A stretch of DNA of 24,578 nt from a virus, in the IMG/VR virus record IMGVR_UViG_3300009068_000181, positions 1-24,578 of that record, one strand, 5' to 3'. Position 1 is the stretch's first letter; the number at the start of each line of letters is the position of its first letter. Position numbers and translations under genes: made by a program. Below the pieces are notes generated by a model. The model was not told the origin of the DNA. It saw nothing but the letters and a program-made list of their open reading frames with translations, and made no database searches. Shown here one piece after another: positions 1 to 7,439 of the stretch.

Positions 1-4
1 TAAC

Positions 5-805
5 ATGCCCTTCGACCCTGATACCGAAATCCAGTACCGTAAAGGCGGTAAGATCATGAAAAAGACCCCCCGTAAGTTCTCCGCTGGTGGCACAGCCCCC
101 GCTCCCGCCCCTAGCCCGGATCGCGTTCCTCCCGATACCGCTGCAAAAATGAAAGCGGAGAAAGATCAACAAAAGCGGGAAAAGGAACAACAGGAAGCTG
201 GTCAACGGCGTCCCAATTTGGGACAACGGTTTAAAGCGGGTGGTAAGGTTAAGAAATATGCCGACGGCGGGGAAACTCAGGCCGAAGACAAAGACGTTTT
301 TTATACTGGTCGGTTCAAGGGTGAAGACGGGGATGATACCTACCGCCGCGCATATAATTATGTGAACAAACTTCGTGCCCCCTCGGGCGCTGAAGAAACT
401 GAAGTTAAAGCCCGCACCGGACTGCAAGAGCCTTCCGTTCGCAAATCCGCACCAAAGGCTATGCCTAAAGCCGCACCCAAAACCGCTACTCCCACTCCCA
501 CCCCTACTCCTAAAGCTGCGGCTCCCGCCCCTAAAGCTGAAACGAAAGCTACGCCTAAAGCTGAAGAGAAAGGTCCGGAGAAAGATTTCGAACGGGCTGG
601 AAAGGTTTGGAATGCAGTAAAATCGTTTGGCAGTTCGCTTGATAGTGCTATGAAGAATAGTCGGCTTGTTCAGCCCCGATTCAAAAAAGGTGGTGGCATC
701 GAGGCCAAGGGCAAAACTGCGGGTAAGATCGTCAAGATGGCTAAGGGCGGTTCAGTTCGTGGTTATGGCATCTCCAAAGTAACCAACAAAACGAAGTACT
801 GCTAA
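5..805 (+). CDS. Basic, low-complexity phage protein with repeated aromatic-x-x-Gly-Gly motifs
   Basis: A 266-residue protein of unknown function. It is Lys-rich and mostly disordered-looking, with a Pro/Ala/Lys/Thr tract around residues 150-198. Short motifs of the form aromatic or hydrophobic-x-x-Gly-Gly recur (YRKGGK, FSAGGT, FKAGGK, YADGGE, FKKGGG, MAKGGS), and it ends in a basic tail with a final Cys. A segment near the C-terminus (GGGIEAKGKTAGK) matches the end of the next gene. The ATG at 5 lies one base after a TAA at 1-3, which may be the stop of an upstream gene. An ATG at 56 with AAAGG ten bases upstream is an alternative start, but it would drop one copy of the motif. The next gene begins directly at the stop. 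The motif and the neighbours suggest a virion-associated or assembly protein, which is inference. Confidence 0.75.
   Translation: MPFDPDTEIQYRKGGKIMKKTPRKFSAGGTAPAPAPSPDRVPPDTAAKMKAEKDQQKREKEQQEAGQRRPNLGQRFKAGGKVKKYADGGETQAEDKDVFYTGRFKGEDGDDTYRRAYNYVNKLRAPSGAEETEVKARTGLQEPSVRKSAPKAMPKAAPKTATPTPTPTPKAAAPAPKAETKATPKAEEKGPEKDFERAGKVWNAVKSFGSSLDSAMKNSRLVQPRFKKGGGIEAKGKTAGKIVKMAKGGSVRGYGISKVTNKTKYC
689..727 (+). repeat. Copy 1 of a C-terminal peptide-coding repeat shared by the first two genes
   Basis: This encodes GGGIEAKGKTAGK. The same 13-residue pattern is encoded at 1220-1258. The DNA has diverged at synonymous positions, so the peptide rather than the DNA is being kept. Confidence 0.6.
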
Positions 806-1267
806 ATGCCCGCTAAATCAGCCAAGCAAGAACGCTTCATGCAAGCGATTGCACACTCCCCCGAGTTTGCAAAGAAGGCTGGTGTTCCTCAATCGGTGGG
901 TAAGGAATTTACCAAGGGGCCGAAGAAGTTCGCTGCTGGCGGGTTGTACGAAAACATTAATAAAAAGCGTGAGAGAATCGCTCAAGGGTCTGGTGAGCAT
1001 ATGCGTAAGCCGGGTTCAAAAGGCGCTCCCACGACAAAAGATTTTGTAGAGTCCGCTAAGACGGCTAAACACAAAGAAGGTGGTACCGTGAAAGAATCGA
1101 AAGCAATGGTTGGTAAAGAAGTTGCCTTCATGAAGAAACAAGGCGCTCCCAAGTCGATGGTGAAGCATGAGATGATGGAAGCTGGTATGAAGCCCAGCCG
1201 TGCCAAGAAGTTCGCCCGTGGCGGCGGCATTGAGTCTCGTGGCAAAACCAAAGGCAAGATGTGCTAA
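806..1267 (+). CDS. Small basic phage protein with N-terminal MPAKS-type segment and Gly-Gly motifs
   Basis: A 153-residue, very basic protein whose ATG follows the upstream TAA without a gap, so the two genes are probably translationally coupled. The first 15 residues (MPAKSAKQERFMQAI) resemble the short 'MPAKSxxQxRFM' phage proteins of unknown function. The middle carries RIAQGSGEHMRKPGSKGAPT, and three aromatic/His-x-x-Gly-Gly motifs occur (FAAGGL, HKEGGT, FARGGG). Residues 100-135 (KEVAFMKKQGAPKSMVKHEM and onward) are probably helical. The C-terminus GGGIESRGKTKGKMC repeats the C-terminal segment of the preceding gene, and both proteins end in Cys. It is the last gene before the intrinsic terminator. 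Function is unknown; a DNA-binding or capsid-associated role would fit the charge but is speculation. Confidence 0.8.
   Translation: MPAKSAKQERFMQAIAHSPEFAKKAGVPQSVGKEFTKGPKKFAAGGLYENINKKRERIAQGSGEHMRKPGSKGAPTTKDFVESAKTAKHKEGGTVKESKAMVGKEVAFMKKQGAPKSMVKHEMMEAGMKPSRAKKFARGGGIESRGKTKGKMC
1220..1258 (+). repeat. Copy 2 of a C-terminal peptide-coding repeat shared by the first two genes
   Basis: This encodes GGGIESRGKTKGK, with 10 of 13 positions identical to the peptide encoded at 689-727. It suggests duplication or a shared docking tail. Confidence 0.6.
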
Positions 1268-1272
1268 ATGAG

Positions 1273-1295
1273 AACCCGGCAAACGCCGGGTTTTT
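1273..1295 (+). terminator. Rho-independent terminator
   Basis: A perfect 8-bp stem, AACCCGGC (1273-1280) and GCCGGGTT (1285-1292), closes an AAAC loop and runs into TTTTT at 1291-1295. It begins six bases after the stop of the second gene and ends 13 bases before the ATG at 1309. It is the only convincing intrinsic terminator in the window and separates the Gly-Gly protein pair from the tail block. Confidence 0.9.
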
Positions 1296-1308
1296 ATCGG
1301 GGGTCTAG

Positions 1309-3672
1309 ATGTTTTCTTCTCTATCAGGCCCTTTCGGGCCTACTCTTGGCGCGGCTAATACGGCTGGTGCTGCTCCTGTAATTACTTCGCCTTCGTTTCT
1401 TGTGGTAGGTACGGTTGGGACTGTTTACCCAACGACTACTTTTACAGCAACCGGAACCGCGCCAATTACTTGGACAGTGCAAAGCGGGACGCTGCCTACA
1501 GGTTTAACTTTTTCGTCTGGTGGCGTTCTCTCGGGCACTCCCACAGCAACGGCTTCGGGAAGTGTTACTTTCCGGGCTACTAACGCATTTGGATTTGCAG
1601 ATAGGCCGTTGACTTTGACCGTGAATACGGCGGGTACACTAGATACGGGTTCTAGATATATCGGAAATCAGCCCGGTGTTACATCTGGATATTTTAGCGG
1701 CGGGGTTGCAATACCAACCTCTATGCAAACTGCGGTATCTACGCAAATTATTTCTCAATCCGTCACCCTTGCCGGTCTGCAAGCGACTGCCTATTTACCC
1801 GCTTTGACATATGTAAGTACGGCTTTTGGTTCTTTTGAGTTAAGCGTTAATGGCGGTGCTTTTGCAACGGGCGAACAAGCCGTCGCAAATGGAGATACAT
1901 TAAGAGTAAGGCTTACTACTAGCGCCACATACGCCGCAGTAGGGACGGCGACAATATCGTTTAGAACTGTCAGCGGTGGCGCAGATAATTATCTATTGTC
2001 GTTTAGTTATCAAAACGTAAACAATGACCGCGCTCCGCAGACATTTCAAGTCGGTTCAGCGAGAGCGTATACCCAGCTTTATAGTGTATTGCCGTTGCTC
2101 CGCGCTGGAGATACGGTAGAAATCGATTCTGGCACTTATGGCCCGGTTGCTTATAACGGCACCATGAATGCTTTAAATCAAACCATTGAGTATACGCTTT
2201 CGGGCCAAACTACAATGGGTTTTTCTATCATCTCAACAGCGGGAGTTGGGACGATTACGTTTGAAAAGTTTGTTAGCGGATCGTGGTCAGCACTTACTGT
2301 TTCCGGGGCAACGACAGCAACAACTTTTGTGTTTACCGGGGATTATATTTGTAGGGCAGGGCTGATTGGCACTGATTCAAGCAACTATACCGGCGCTACA
2401 AAAATCAGAATGCGTTTGTCTAGCTACACAAGCGGGACATTTAAAGCGGCAATTAACTTTCAGTATTCGGCCCTTGGAGCGCACACGCTTACGAGGTCTG
2501 GCACTCAAGCATTGCCGATTACAATCAAAGCAGCAACAGGCGCTGCAACGAGGCCAATAATTACAAACGGAAGTTTGTCAGACGGAACTCCGGGGTCGTA
2601 TTGGTACAACCTTTGGTTAAGAGCCGGATCAGATACTATTTTCCAAGGTCTTGAATTTGTTTCTGATAAATGTTCATCTGGGATTGTTACCGGTGCTTCA
2701 ACGGGAAGCTGTACGCATAGAGTATCGTTTACTGACTGCGTAATAAGAGATAATTCTGACGGGCTTTTGGCGTTTGATACAGGGTCGGGTTCTGTCACTC
2801 TTGATCGTTGCTGGATTAACAATAACGGCGACGGTGTATATCCGACGTACAAAGCACACGGCGCATATTTTGGGGGCAATCCAGACGCTTTCCCAGATAT
2901 GGTCGTCACAGTTACAAACTGCGTCTTTACAAATAACGAAGCAAACTCGATTAAATGCCGCTCACCCGCAAGAATTTACGACAACTGGATTGCCGTTCCA
3001 AACAATGTAAATAGCAATTATTGCATTGAACTACCCGGACTACAGGGGCCAAATACAGAAAGCGCACATCAAAATTATGCTGATGTTTGCGGTAATGTAC
3101 TTATCTCTCAAACTGCAAACTTCCTGCGAGCAGGGGGTGATGGGGCATCCGCCAGAACAAACGCAAAAATCCGGTATTTCAAAAACACTTGCGTTATAAC
3201 TGGATCGTTTTACAATGCAATTCAGCTTGGTGACGCCATGTATTCGATGTTGTTTTCGAGTAATGCGTTTATCGGAGCAAGCGGTAATGCTTTGTCGAAC
3301 ATGCGGTTGTTCGGGGAGCAGTCTGCGGTGACTTGGGCAGCGGGTATAAATCTAAGGGCCGAGTATAGTAATCTTCCGGCGGGATATACGGTATCCAATA
3401 ACTCTTCATGGACCGCAGCCACGCAGTTAGCAAGTAATACAAGCGGCGGCACAGTTGCAAACAATACTTTCGCGGCGTTCGACGCAACGCCAAGTGGCGC
3501 TTTGGTTGGGGCGGGCCTATCCCCGCCATCTACGTTGCCTACAGGGTTTGAGCTTCCAAGCGGTGTCTACAGGACTGACTTTTCCACGCGGGTATGGACG
3601 ACACAGCCAACCCTATATTCGGTGCTAACAGTGCCAAGCAGATCGTCGCTGACTAATATTGGGGCAATTTAA
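1309..3672 (+). CDS. Tailspike-like protein: Ig (He_PIG-type) domain plus right-handed beta-helix
   Basis: A 787-residue candidate receptor-binding spike. Residues 1-20 (MFSSLSGPFGPTLGAANTAG) look like a virion-attachment peptide. Residues about 25-107 form a putative Ig-like domain of the He_PIG type, with TGTAPITW, GLTFSSGGVLSGTP and FRATNAFG. A second beta-sandwich follows at about 145-225 (FELSVNGGAFATG, NGDTLRVRLTT). From about 245 the pattern is a parallel beta-helix (AYTQLYSVLPLLRAGDTVEI), interrupted by a beta-rich insertion at about 285-400 and continuing with short strands such as VSFTDCVIRDN, VTLDRCWINNNGDG and VTVTNCVFTNNE. Beta-helix spikes of this kind bind or cleave surface polysaccharide; no catalytic residues can be assigned here. 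A GGGGG run lies five bases before the ATG, just after the terminator. The stop overlaps the next start (TAATG). Confidence 0.85.
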   Translation: MFSSLSGPFGPTLGAANTAGAAPVITSPSFLVVGTVGTVYPTTTFTATGTAPITWTVQSGTLPTGLTFSSGGVLSGTPTATASGSVTFRATNAFGFADRPLTLTVNTAGTLDTGSRYIGNQPGVTSGYFSGGVAIPTSMQTAVSTQIISQSVTLAGLQATAYLPALTYVSTAFGSFELSVNGGAFATGEQAVANGDTLRVRLTTSATYAAVGTATISFRTVSGGADNYLLSFSYQNVNNDRAPQTFQVGSARAYTQLYSVLPLLRAGDTVEIDSGTYGPVAYNGTMNALNQTIEYTLSGQTTMGFSIISTAGVGTITFEKFVSGSWSALTVSGATTATTFVFTGDYICRAGLIGTDSSNYTGATKIRMRLSSYTSGTFKAAINFQYSALGAHTLTRSGTQALPITIKAATGAATRPIITNGSLSDGTPGSYWYNLWLRAGSDTIFQGLEFVSDKCSSGIVTGASTGSCTHRVSFTDCVIRDNSDGLLAFDTGSGSVTLDRCWINNNGDGVYPTYKAHGAYFGGNPDAFPDMVVTVTNCVFTNNEANSIKCRSPARIYDNWIAVPNNVNSNYCIELPGLQGPNTESAHQNYADVCGNVLISQTANFLRAGGDGASARTNAKIRYFKNTCVITGSFYNAIQLGDAMYSMLFSSNAFIGASGNALSNMRLFGEQSAVTWAAGINLRAEYSNLPAGYTVSNNSSWTAATQLASNTSGGTVANNTFAAFDATPSGALVGAGLSPPSTLPTGFELPSGVYRTDFSTRVWTTQPTLYSVLTVPSRSSLTNIGAI

Positions 3673-4718
3673 TGGCTATCTCCATAATCTCGACGGTAGG
3701 TACAGATACCGGTCAAGCAAACTATGTTGCGTCCGGAACCGTCACAAACGCGGCGAGCGTTACCACACAGGTCGGTGATGTTGTTTTTGTATTTCATTCC
3801 TATAAACCGGCTACATTTGCAATAATTTCCTGCACTCTTACCGGCGGTACCGGCGCGTGGACGAACGGAACGGCTGTTGCGACGGCGTTTGGTATCTGGG
3901 CTTCTCAAGCTTTTTATAGAATCTCTACAGCCGCCGAAACATTTACGACCATAGCAACACTTGCTACGGCAGCGACAGAAAGAAGAATCACAGTCGCAGT
4001 TTTGCGGTCCACGACAGGCGGGTTTACCTTTGTATCAGGGACGAACTTATCGTCTGTTGTAGAAACCCCGACATTCCCCGGCACAATATCTGGCCCTGCA
4101 TTTGCCGCTACAGATAACTCAATCGTCATATCTGGGTTTTCGACGGGCGGTTCCGGCGCTTCTACAGGAGCCGCACAAAATGGATTTACAAAGGGGACAA
4201 CCGCCGACTGGGATCTTACCCTTTATAAAACGGTGGCTACGGCGTCTACAGAAACCCCGGCAATTAGTTCAATTGCCACAGATATACGAGTCCGGTTTGC
4301 GGGTTTTGCTTTTGCTGAAAACATAACCTACACCTATTCCCGTCCGAACTCAGACGTAACAACCCAGTGGACTCCCAGCAGCGGCACCACGCACTACGCC
4401 CTGATTAACGAAACGACCTACAACGACGCCAACTATATTTATGCTACTGCGGCGTCGCAGACTGATGAGGTTGGGCTTCAGGCGATGTCTACCCCCACGG
4501 CTGGCACGAACGTGCTAATAAACTACAGGGTGCAGGGCATTGCATCGGGCGGATCGGTCACGGTATCTTTGTATTCGGGAGCTACTCTGGTTAAGACGGA
4601 CACTACCCGTACAGCCAACAATACCTCCCCTGCGTACTACACGATGACCGTCACTCCGGCAGAGTGGGCTTCAGTATCAAACTGGTCCAACATGCGCCTT
4701 CGTTTTGTGAGTGCATAA
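3672..4718 (+). CDS. Beta-rich tail fibre/virion protein with C-terminal jelly-roll-like domain
   Basis: A 348-residue Ser/Thr/Ala/Gly-rich protein with no charged clusters, typical of trimeric phage fibres. The N-terminal half (residues about 1-215) alternates short strands (VGDVVFVFHSY, NSIVISGFSTG, RVRFAGFAFAE). A second domain begins near residue 220 (YTYSRPNSDVTTQW) and runs through TTHYALINETTYND to MRLRFVSA. The end pattern of a strand-rich domain closing on 'NMRLRF' is seen in several phage tail proteins with carbohydrate-binding-like jelly rolls; that assignment is tentative. Its ATG overlaps the spike stop and its stop overlaps the next ATG, so it should be coupled to both. It is probably a virion decoration or receptor-recognition subunit. 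Confidence 0.75.
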   Translation: MAISIISTVGTDTGQANYVASGTVTNAASVTTQVGDVVFVFHSYKPATFAIISCTLTGGTGAWTNGTAVATAFGIWASQAFYRISTAAETFTTIATLATAATERRITVAVLRSTTGGFTFVSGTNLSSVVETPTFPGTISGPAFAATDNSIVISGFSTGGSGASTGAAQNGFTKGTTADWDLTLYKTVATASTETPAISSIATDIRVRFAGFAFAENITYTYSRPNSDVTTQWTPSSGTTHYALINETTYNDANYIYATAASQTDEVGLQAMSTPTAGTNVLINYRVQGIASGGSVTVSLYSGATLVKTDTTRTANNTSPAYYTMTVTPAEWASVSNWSNMRLRFVSA

Positions 4719-5095
4719 TGGCATTTAACCTACTTCGCGGTGCGGCAGGCCCCACCTTCGGTGCGCCTAATACAGTTGTTAGCGGCACTGCGCCAACCAT
4801 CACAACTACAAGCCTTAGCTCCGGCACGGTCGGTGCAGCATACTCCCAGACTCTAACGGCCACAGGCAGTTCGCCTATTACTTGGTCGATTGTCTCAGGC
4901 AGTATTAGTCCTCTGACGCTTGCATCAAACGGAGTTATTTCCGGTACCCCCTCCGTTGCAACAACACTTAACGCCACCTTCCGGGCCACTAACGCTTACG
5001 GAACGAACGACAAAGCTTTGAGTATTTTGGTGAGTGCAGCGGGCGGACCAACGCTAGTTACCGCGCCTAGTATCTTCGTCTGGAGGGCCGCATAA
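4718..5095 (+). CDS. Orphan Ig-domain (He_PIG-type) tail protein related to the spike N-terminus
   Basis: A 125-residue protein with the ATG at 4718 in a TAATG overlap; an in-frame ATG at 4664 would lie inside the previous gene. Residues 1-20 (MAFNLLRGAAGPTFGAPNTV) resemble the first 20 residues of the spike at 1309, sharing GPTxGAxNT. Residues about 27-110 form the same putative Ig domain (TGSSPITW, LTLASNGVISGTP, FRATNAYG). It then stops shortly after at SIFVWRAA, with no beta-helix. It could be a stand-alone accessory Ig protein, a competitor or chaperone for the same virion socket, or the remnant of a spike that lost its C-terminal part. The reading frame is intact and both junctions are tight overlaps, which favours a functional gene. 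Confidence 0.8.
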   Translation: MAFNLLRGAAGPTFGAPNTVVSGTAPTITTTSLSSGTVGAAYSQTLTATGSSPITWSIVSGSISPLTLASNGVISGTPSVATTLNATFRATNAYGTNDKALSILVSAAGGPTLVTAPSIFVWRAA

Positions 5096-7110
5096 TGCCT
5101 ACAGTTACCGTTGGATCTATTCTTTCGACTAATGTTGCTACCTATGTAAATGAGCCTCCGTATGTTTTATCGGGGACGATTGGGGTTGGCGATATTGTTG
5201 GCTCTACTGTTTATCTTGGCGCATCTGCATCCGGCTCCGCCGGTTCGTATATCGGTTATTGGTTTACAACCGCCCGAGTTTCAGCACCTCAGTACAACTG
5301 GAATGTAACGTCCTACGATCAGACAACTAAAAGAGCGACGATTAGCTGGGACAGCCCGCCTTCAGTCGGAGATGTTTGGCACCTTGTTATTGATTATCCT
5401 GTGCAAAGGGATTTGCAGTGGTACCGCGACGGCGTAGCAATTCCGAACGCTATTAATACCATGTATACGGCACAAGCCGCCGATATTGGAAAAGACCTTA
5501 CGGTTTCCGAAACTGCGTGGAATATTAGCAATACCAACGATGGCCGCATCTATGCAGGTCCGACAGCAACAACAGTATCAACATCTGCCCCAGTAACTGT
5601 AACGGGCACTGCGCCGAGCAGCGCACTTGTTTTCCAAGACAATGTTTCCTACCTCGGGTCATTTGCTTTGCCCGCGACTATGGCTGGCACAGAAACAAAA
5701 TTCGGCGTGACTTGCGCGGGGATTATTCCGGCTGCATACAGTGCAAACGGTAGTTCATCGATTTCTTTTAGTACAGTTCAAAATTTTGGGAGTGGCCCAG
5801 AATTTATTGGGATGGCAGAACTTTCAATCCCAACATCGCTTAGTTCCTCAAGTTCTTTTGCCGCTCTACCTGTTGCGACAGTCACAAGATCCTCTACAGA
5901 TGTTTATGGCGGTCAAGGGACTTTAACTGCTGCGGGTACGACGGGCGCTGGACTGAGTTCTGGGACTGACTGGAGAAGTAATGGGATCTTTAATATCTAT
6001 GGATCGTCTAATAGCTTAGTAACTCAGGTTGGAACATACACCCCGCAGCCAAACGGTTTTTTCTGGCGCAGAAACATAAACATCACCTCCTCAACTGTTG
6101 AGGGTCCGTTCACAGTTATAGATCCTGTTAGGGGCCAGCTTAGAGCAAGGGCTACCGCTGGTTTTATGACAAAAGTCCCTTCGGCTTGGCAAGCCACACT
6201 AGGCGGAGACATCATTGCTGGGATTGGGGATGTTTCCGTAGTGGGAACCGCATCAGATGGACCGGCGGCGATTTGTTTCAATTCTGCGGATATATCTGCC
6301 GCAGTCGCCAAAGTAGAAAGCGGGACCGCTCAAGGCGGGACAAGCACTTCAATTACGTTAGCAGCTTCTGCAAACGCGACAACCGATTACTACAAAAACT
6401 TTTGGGTTTATGCGCCCGGTGCTTGCGCAACTTCTTTACGAATCACGGCTTATAACGGCACCACAAAAGTAGCGACCGTAGATACCTCAATTATTAGTTG
6501 GACATCTACCCCAACATCTTCGACAACTTATAAACTGATCCCTTACGTTACTGGCAATCAGTTGTCTTGTTATAATCCGGGTCAGCTTGATCCGGGGGGT
6601 GCTACACCAGACACATTCTGTCCTATTTGGCATGGCGGTACAGCTTGCACGGGGTCGTTCTGGCCTAATGGTACCGACAGTTTGGTGTTTGTTGGCGCTG
6701 GAGGCGGTGATTATTATGAGTATGGTGTTAAAAGTAAGATGGGCAATACGTCCGTTAAACGTATTTATAACTTTACTTATCCTCGTTTCGATGGCCCCGG
6801 CCCCATGACCGGTCTTTCTCCTAACGGGACTGGTATTCGGTTTTGGATGTATAGCGCAACCGACCTTGCGGCGGTGGTGAGTGGCGCGTTGACTTACGGA
6901 ACGATTAAGCCCAAAGCGTCTTGGAGTATTAGAATACCGAGCTATACAAGCTACACTGGGCTTAGTCAGTGGAGTATTATTTCTGCTTACGACCAATCAA
7001 CAAGCAGGCTTTATATTATCAGTGATGTTTGGTCTGATAATTCAAATGCACTACCGCTTATTGGTAAAGCCGTCCATGTTTATCAAATTACCAACGCGAC
7101 TAACCTATGA
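5095..7110 (+). CDS. Large beta-rich tail protein: Ig-like region and beta-propeller-like region
   Basis: A 671-residue tail protein. Residues about 1-100 are beta-rich. Residues about 107-150 (LQWYRDGVAIPNAINTMYTA, ADIGKDLTVSET) match a typical Ig-like strand pattern seen in phage fibres. From about 182 (FQDNVSYLGSFALP) to the C-terminus (VHVYQI) there are recurring blade-like elements (FIGMAELSIPTSL, IPSYTSYTGLSQW, STSRLYIISDVW) that suggest a beta-propeller. A module around residues 420-463 (YYK followed by RITAYNGTTKVATVD) recurs in the fibre-like protein at 8549 and looks inserted into the propeller. The start overlaps the previous stop (TAATG) and the stop overlaps the next start (ATGA). 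A role in receptor binding is inferred from position and composition; no enzymatic motif is visible. Confidence 0.75.
   Translation: MPTVTVGSILSTNVATYVNEPPYVLSGTIGVGDIVGSTVYLGASASGSAGSYIGYWFTTARVSAPQYNWNVTSYDQTTKRATISWDSPPSVGDVWHLVIDYPVQRDLQWYRDGVAIPNAINTMYTAQAADIGKDLTVSETAWNISNTNDGRIYAGPTATTVSTSAPVTVTGTAPSSALVFQDNVSYLGSFALPATMAGTETKFGVTCAGIIPAAYSANGSSSISFSTVQNFGSGPEFIGMAELSIPTSLSSSSSFAALPVATVTRSSTDVYGGQGTLTAAGTTGAGLSSGTDWRSNGIFNIYGSSNSLVTQVGTYTPQPNGFFWRRNINITSSTVEGPFTVIDPVRGQLRARATAGFMTKVPSAWQATLGGDIIAGIGDVSVVGTASDGPAAICFNSADISAAVAKVESGTAQGGTSTSITLAASANATTDYYKNFWVYAPGACATSLRITAYNGTTKVATVDTSIISWTSTPTSSTTYKLIPYVTGNQLSCYNPGQLDPGGATPDTFCPIWHGGTACTGSFWPNGTDSLVFVGAGGGDYYEYGVKSKMGNTSVKRIYNFTYPRFDGPGPMTGLSPNGTGIRFWMYSATDLAAVVSGALTYGTIKPKASWSIRIPSYTSYTGLSQWSIISAYDQSTSRLYIISDVWSDNSNALPLIGKAVHVYQITNATNL
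6352..6483 (+). repeat. Shared tail module, copy in the propeller-like protein
   Basis: This encodes residues 420-463 of its protein: ITL, TDYYK, then RITAYNGTTKVATVD. The same order of motifs is encoded at 8909-9046. A weaker relative (TSYDQTTKRATISWD) lies near residue 75 of the same protein. Confidence 0.6.
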
Positions 7111-7439
7111 CAATGAAAGAAGTTGATCGTGGGGATACTTGGGTGCGGTGCCACGGGCCGTTTGACAAGGGTTTCATTTACCGTGGTCACCGACATTGGA
7201 TCGACCACAACAGCTATGTGCATAACGGAACCCAGATTAAAGTCAGCTACCGTCATCACAAAGAGGGATCGGTTGTCAAAGAGGTCGTTTATACTGGCCC
7301 CTGTAGATTCTTAGTGGCTGCTGGCTTGTTCCATGAGATCGAGGTTCTGAGTCAAGAAGGTCGCTGGGATTGTGAGTTTACAAAGCCAGAGTCCGATTCG
7401 CCTTTGCAGGGCGTCTTTAACCAAGAGTTGATTGACTAA
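7107..7439 (+). CDS. His-rich, possibly cupin-fold small protein
   Basis: A 110-residue protein of uncertain function. Eight histidines are present; H28, H30, H34 and H39 cluster in YRGHRHWIDHNSYVH, and H76 lies in LFHEIEVLSQEG. Strands separated by turns, with an early HxH group and a later isolated His followed by Glu, resemble a small cupin barrel, but the metal ligands cannot be assigned by eye. Cysteines are at 15, 66 and 89. Its ATG overlaps the previous stop (ATGA), with a second ATG at 7113 as an alternative start, and its stop overlaps the next gene (TAATG). Sitting among fibre genes it could be a small virion protein or an assembly helper. Confidence 0.75.
   Translation: MTMKEVDRGDTWVRCHGPFDKGFIYRGHRHWIDHNSYVHNGTQIKVSYRHHKEGSVVKEVVYTGPCRFLVAAGLFHEIEVLSQEGRWDCEFTKPESDSPLQGVFNQELID

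Noticed and set aside
375-620. 81-codon + frame rich in Leu/Lys/Pro within the first gene
   Set aside because: It is the out-of-frame reading of a Pro/Ala/Lys repeat. There is no Shine-Dalgarno, and the composition is low-complexity, unlike the nested gene at 21881.
1326-1341. Small perfect hairpin (AGGCCC, TTTC, GGGCCT) just inside the spike gene
   Set aside because: The six-bp stem has no T-tract and encodes the conserved GPFGP anchor region, so coding constraint explains it. It might slow initiation, but nothing supports that.
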